In this document: positions 4,793 through 7,245 of the stretch, piece by piece | How positions within the stretch are numbered: the first letter of the stretch is position 1 | Layout: each line of letters opens with the position of its first letter | Source: an uncultured Chloroflexota bacterium | Lineage (GTDB): Bacteria > Chloroflexota > Anaerolineae > Aggregatilineales > Phototrophicaceae | NCBI GenBank assembly: GCA_937864975.1 | Contig: CALMDI010000279.1 | Span: 1-7,245, forward strand | Reading direction: 5' to 3' | DNA: 7,245 nucleotides | The notes under the pieces: model-generated | Told to the model about the DNA's origin: nothing | Databases searched by the model: none | The model's input: only the letters and a program-made list of their open reading frames with translations | Made by a program: the position numbers and the translations under genes

Positions 4793-6862
4793 ATGAGTGA
4801 ACTGTCCCCTGCCTCCGGTGGTCTCCCGTCCAAAGTGGTAGTCCCCTACGGCGATGTTGAGCGCGGGCGGCGCTCGACCAGTGTGACCATTACCATCTTC
4901 CTGCTGGTCATGTCGAGTATCGCGAGCCTGATCGTCGCCGAGCAGATTCTCGCGGGTTGGCTAGCATTGGGCGAGCGCGCGAATATTCCGCGTAGCAACC
5001 TGAATGTGATCGAGTTGGGAGTCGCTGCCGGAGCGCTTCTCTGGGGTCTCGTCACCCTGCGAACCGCCTATGGCTTCCTCTCGCACGAACGCGCGCCCTC
5101 CATGCAGGCATACTTTGAAGGCAAATCCTCGCGCATGGCTCCGGGCGTTCTCCTGACGATTGCGCTGCTGAGCATTATCGGCGTCATCAGCCTGGTCATC
5201 GCCGAACAGGTGCTGACCGGATGGCTGCCCCTGGGCGAGCGTGTCAATATTGCTCGCAGCAACCTGAACGGCGCGGAAATGCTGGTCGCCATCTGCGGCT
5301 TGCTGTGGGGGTTCGTGACGCTGCGGACGGTCTACGGCTTGCTGAACCGCAACCGGCGCGCGTGGGCGTGGGCGCAGTGGGTGGTGCTGCTGACCGCCGT
5401 CATCGGCATGACGCTGCTGCTGTCCGGCATTTTCGATCTGTCGACCATCATTCCGCGCGGCGGCACGATTTTCGACAATCTGCCGGGCGTGCTGGCATTG
5501 ACCGCGCCGGGGCTGCTGATTTTCCTCTCGTGCATTGCGGTCTACCGCTTCAGCACCATCGACGTCGACCTGAGCGCGGCGCAATCGCTCCGCAACACGC
5601 TGGCGAAATCACCCAGCGCGGGCAGTATTATTGGCTTTCTTGCCCTGCTGGTGGTCTTTAGCCTTGCCTCGGATCTGTTTCTTGAGCCGCGTTCGCTGGC
5701 AGGGATGCTGACCACGAACATCACGCGCGGCATCGTCGCCATCGGCATCACCTTTCTGATGATTTCCGGCGAATTTGATCTGTCGGTTGGTTCGGTTTAT
5801 GGGGCGGGCGCGCTCGTGTTCCTGGTGCTCATGACGGAAGGGATTGCCGGCGTGACGACAACGGTCATTCCCGCCGCCATCATCGCGCTCGTCGTCGCCG
5901 CTGCCCTCGGAGCGGTCAACGGGCTGTTGTTAATCGCCAATAGAAGCATTCCCTCGTTTATTATTACGCTCAGCACCCTGCTCATGTATCGCGCCATCCT
6001 GCTCGTCGTCGTCGCGGATGGACGCATTCTCCGTTATGCCGATTACCGCCTGCCGCCGCCGTGGATTTATGTCAACCGCTGGCTGATCGCGGCGGGTACG
6101 CTGGCGGCGGCGGCGCTCATCCTCTTCATGGGCTACCGGCTCATTCCGAACATCTGGAACAGCTTGCGGAGCCGCTGGACCAACTACCGTAACAATGCCG
6201 ATGATTTACGCGATTTCTGGCTCATCGTGTCTGCGGCGCGGCTCGTGGTCACCCTTGTCGCGGTCGTCGGCATCATTCTGGTGCTGGGGCGCGCCGCCTT
6301 ACTCAACGTGCAGGCAGCCGGTTCAGAACCGATCCTTCAGATCAGCTTTTTCGAGATTTTGAACGGTCAATTTGACTTTGTTCCCCGCGACGTCAACCTG
6401 CGCGCGGGCGTCCTGTGGTGGTTCATCCTGGTGGTCGTTTTCCAGTTCATTCTGACGCAGACGCGCTATGGCAATGCGACCTTCGCGGTGGGCGGCAATC
6501 CCGGCGCGGCGCTGGCGCAGGGCATCAACGTCAACCGTGTTAAAGTGACGAACTTTATGATTTCGGCGGTGCTGGCGGCGTTCGCGGGCATTATCAATGT
6601 GGCGCGGCTGGCGAATGTCGATCCGTTGATGGGACAGGGGTTGGAGCTGGAAGTCATCGCGGCGTCGGTCATCGGCGGGGCGATGCTCAGCGGCGGCTAT
6701 GGAAGCATCGCGGGGGCATTTCTCGGCGTGCTGATTTTTGGAATGCTGCAAACCGGATTGGTGCTCGCCGGTGTTCCCGCGCGCGCCTTCGCGGGCGTGA
6801 TCGGCGCGGTCATTCTGGCGGCAGCTATGATTAATGCAGCGATGAGGCGGGCAAGACGATGA
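4793..6862 (+). CDS. Enlarged monosaccharide ABC permease (RbsC/FrcC-like) with duplicated N-terminal two-helix unit
   Basis: This 689-residue inner-membrane protein should form the sugar channel of the importer. The core belongs to the BPD_transp_2 family (RbsC, XylH, FrcC): SGEFDLSVGS (325-334), GGNPGAALAQGINVNRVK (567-584), and VIGGAMLSGGYGS (626-638). Two features set it apart from the usual 320-400 residues. First, about 270 residues precede the core. Residues 33-100 and 121-188 are an ungapped repeat (40 of 68 identical), each with two helices around a GW-L-LGER-NI-RSNLN loop; two further helices lie near 192-214 and 232-252. Second, about 90 residues (roughly 421-512) interrupt the core, with helices near 429-450 and 476-500 and a polar segment between them (RSRWTNYRNNADDLRDFW). 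The start has only a poor ribosome site, but the frame has no better early start. The stop overlaps the ATPase start (ATGA), implying coupled translation. Family assignment is firm; the sugar is unknown. Confidence 0.93.
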   Translation: MSELSPASGGLPSKVVVPYGDVERGRRSTSVTITIFLLVMSSIASLIVAEQILAGWLALGERANIPRSNLNVIELGVAAGALLWGLVTLRTAYGFLSHERAPSMQAYFEGKSSRMAPGVLLTIALLSIIGVISLVIAEQVLTGWLPLGERVNIARSNLNGAEMLVAICGLLWGFVTLRTVYGLLNRNRRAWAWAQWVVLLTAVIGMTLLLSGIFDLSTIIPRGGTIFDNLPGVLALTAPGLLIFLSCIAVYRFSTIDVDLSAAQSLRNTLAKSPSAGSIIGFLALLVVFSLASDLFLEPRSLAGMLTTNITRGIVAIGITFLMISGEFDLSVGSVYGAGALVFLVLMTEGIAGVTTTVIPAAIIALVVAAALGAVNGLLLIANRSIPSFIITLSTLLMYRAILLVVVADGRILRYADYRLPPPWIYVNRWLIAAGTLAAAALILFMGYRLIPNIWNSLRSRWTNYRNNADDLRDFWLIVSAARLVVTLVAVVGIILVLGRAALLNVQAAGSEPILQISFFEILNGQFDFVPRDVNLRAGVLWWFILVVVFQFILTQTRYGNATFAVGGNPGAALAQGINVNRVKVTNFMISAVLAAFAGIINVARLANVDPLMGQGLELEVIAASVIGGAMLSGGYGSIAGAFLGVLIFGMLQTGLVLAGVPARAFAGVIGAVILAAAMINAAMRRARR
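4889..5092 (+). repeat. Coding repeat copy 1 (permease residues 33-100)
   Basis: First copy of a 68-residue membrane unit. Landmarks are AEQILAGW, LGER, RSNLN, LLWGLVTLRTAYG. It contains two predicted helices separated by a conserved polar loop. Confidence 0.85.
5153..5356 (+). repeat. Coding repeat copy 2 (permease residues 121-188)
   Basis: Second copy, 88 residues (264 bases) after the first, aligning without gaps: AEQVLTGW, LGER, RSNLN, LLWGFVTLRTVYG. Many codons differ at silent positions, so the duplication is old and has been kept by selection at the protein level. Confidence 0.85.
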
Positions 6863-7245
6863 GTGAGACGACAAACGGCACGCCACTGGTCGAGATGCGA
6901 GGCATTTACAAAAGCTTCGGCACGGTAGACGCGCTCAAGGGCGTTGATTTTGTGGTGAACCGCCCGGAGATTGTGGGGCTGCTTGGCGACAACGGCGCGG
7001 GTAAATCGACGCTTATCAAGATTCTGACCGGCATTTATACGCCAACACGCGGCGAAATCCTCTTTGACGGCAGTCCGGTTCACATTACGTCCCCCCACGA
7101 CGCGCGGGCGCTCGGCATTGAAACAGTCTATCAGGACCTCGCGCTGGTGCCACTCATCAGCATCGCGCGCAACTTCTGGCTGGGTCAGGAATTGACGCGG
7201 CAAATTGGTCCGCTGCGCGTGCTCGACCACCGCGAGATGTCCCAG
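6859..7245 (+). CDS. Sugar ABC transporter ATP-binding protein, FrcA-like (partial, C-terminus missing)
   Basis: The first 129 residues of the importer's ATPase, which powers transport from the cytoplasmic face. Visible motifs are Walker A GDNGAGKST (43-51) and the Q-loop in VYQDLALVPL (Gln92), then RNFWLGQEL (104-112). Signature, Walker B and H-loop would lie beyond the edge. The VYQDLALVPL and RNFWLG pattern with a following GPLRVLD stretch resembles the single-cassette FrcA group (about 260 residues) more than the two-cassette RbsA/XylG/MglA proteins (about 500 residues). The missing part would decide this. ATG at 6859 overlaps the permease TGA (ATGA), so translation is probably coupled. 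Gene order binding protein, permease, ATPase matches frcB-frcC-frcA; substrate is not shown by this. Confidence 0.93.
   Translation, partial: MSETTNGTPLVEMRGIYKSFGTVDALKGVDFVVNRPEIVGLLGDNGAGKSTLIKILTGIYTPTRGEILFDGSPVHITSPHDARALGIETVYQDLALVPLISIARNFWLGQELTRQIGPLRVLDHREMSQ

Noticed and set aside
4961..5584. Minus-strand 207-codon ORF
   Set aside because: It is a shadow of the permease, dominated by Gln, Arg, Asp and His with no domain pattern.
6697..7230. Minus-strand 177-codon ORF over the permease/ATPase junction
   Set aside because: The plus strand carries clear Walker A and permease motifs across the same bases, so this frame is a shadow.

Overview
The window is GC-rich, with long GC-biased ORFs and short degenerate repeats between genes. 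Exported proteins with Ala/Thr-rich signal peptides and a monosaccharide ABC importer of the ribose/fructose type suggest an environmental, heterotrophic bacterium. Chloroflexota (Anaerolineae-like) is my best guess from the overall style of the proteins. This is an inference from memory; no marker gene is present.

Left part (1-3264), minus strand. A long gene (3264 to 775) encodes an 829-residue exported membrane protein: signal peptide, N-terminal beta-type domain, a region resembling class I glutamine-amidotransferase-like (Rossmann) folds, two adjacent membrane helices and a large extracytoplasmic C-terminal part. A ~246-base gap follows, holding two families of short tandem repeats and a TATAAT promoter. 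The next gene starts at 528 and runs off the left edge. Its 176 visible residues look chimeric: a signal peptide and half of a LamG-like beta-sandwich pass directly into the first helix of a MalF/UgpA-type sugar permease.

Middle (3265-3622). A divergent intergenic region separates the minus-strand genes from a plus-strand transporter operon. It contains a good sigma70-type promoter (TTGCGA-17-TATAGT) with a LacI-family-like operator over the predicted start of transcription, and further operator-like words near both start codons.

Right part (3623-7245), plus strand. A sugar ABC importer is laid out as binding protein, permease, ATPase (the frcB-frcC-frcA order). The binding protein is RbsB-like with six cysteines. 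A perfect 13-bp hairpin with a TTCG loop follows it and probably attenuates transcription into the permease. The permease is 689 residues, about twice the family norm. It has a duplicated two-helix unit (~59% identity over 68 residues) in a ~270-residue N-terminal extension, and a ~90-residue insertion with two extra helices inside the core. The ATPase overlaps the permease stop by ATGA and is cut by the right edge; it resembles the single-cassette FrcA type.

The most unusual items are the internally duplicated, enlarged permease and the LamG-permease chimera at the left edge. I saw no mobile element, CRISPR array, tRNA or rRNA.
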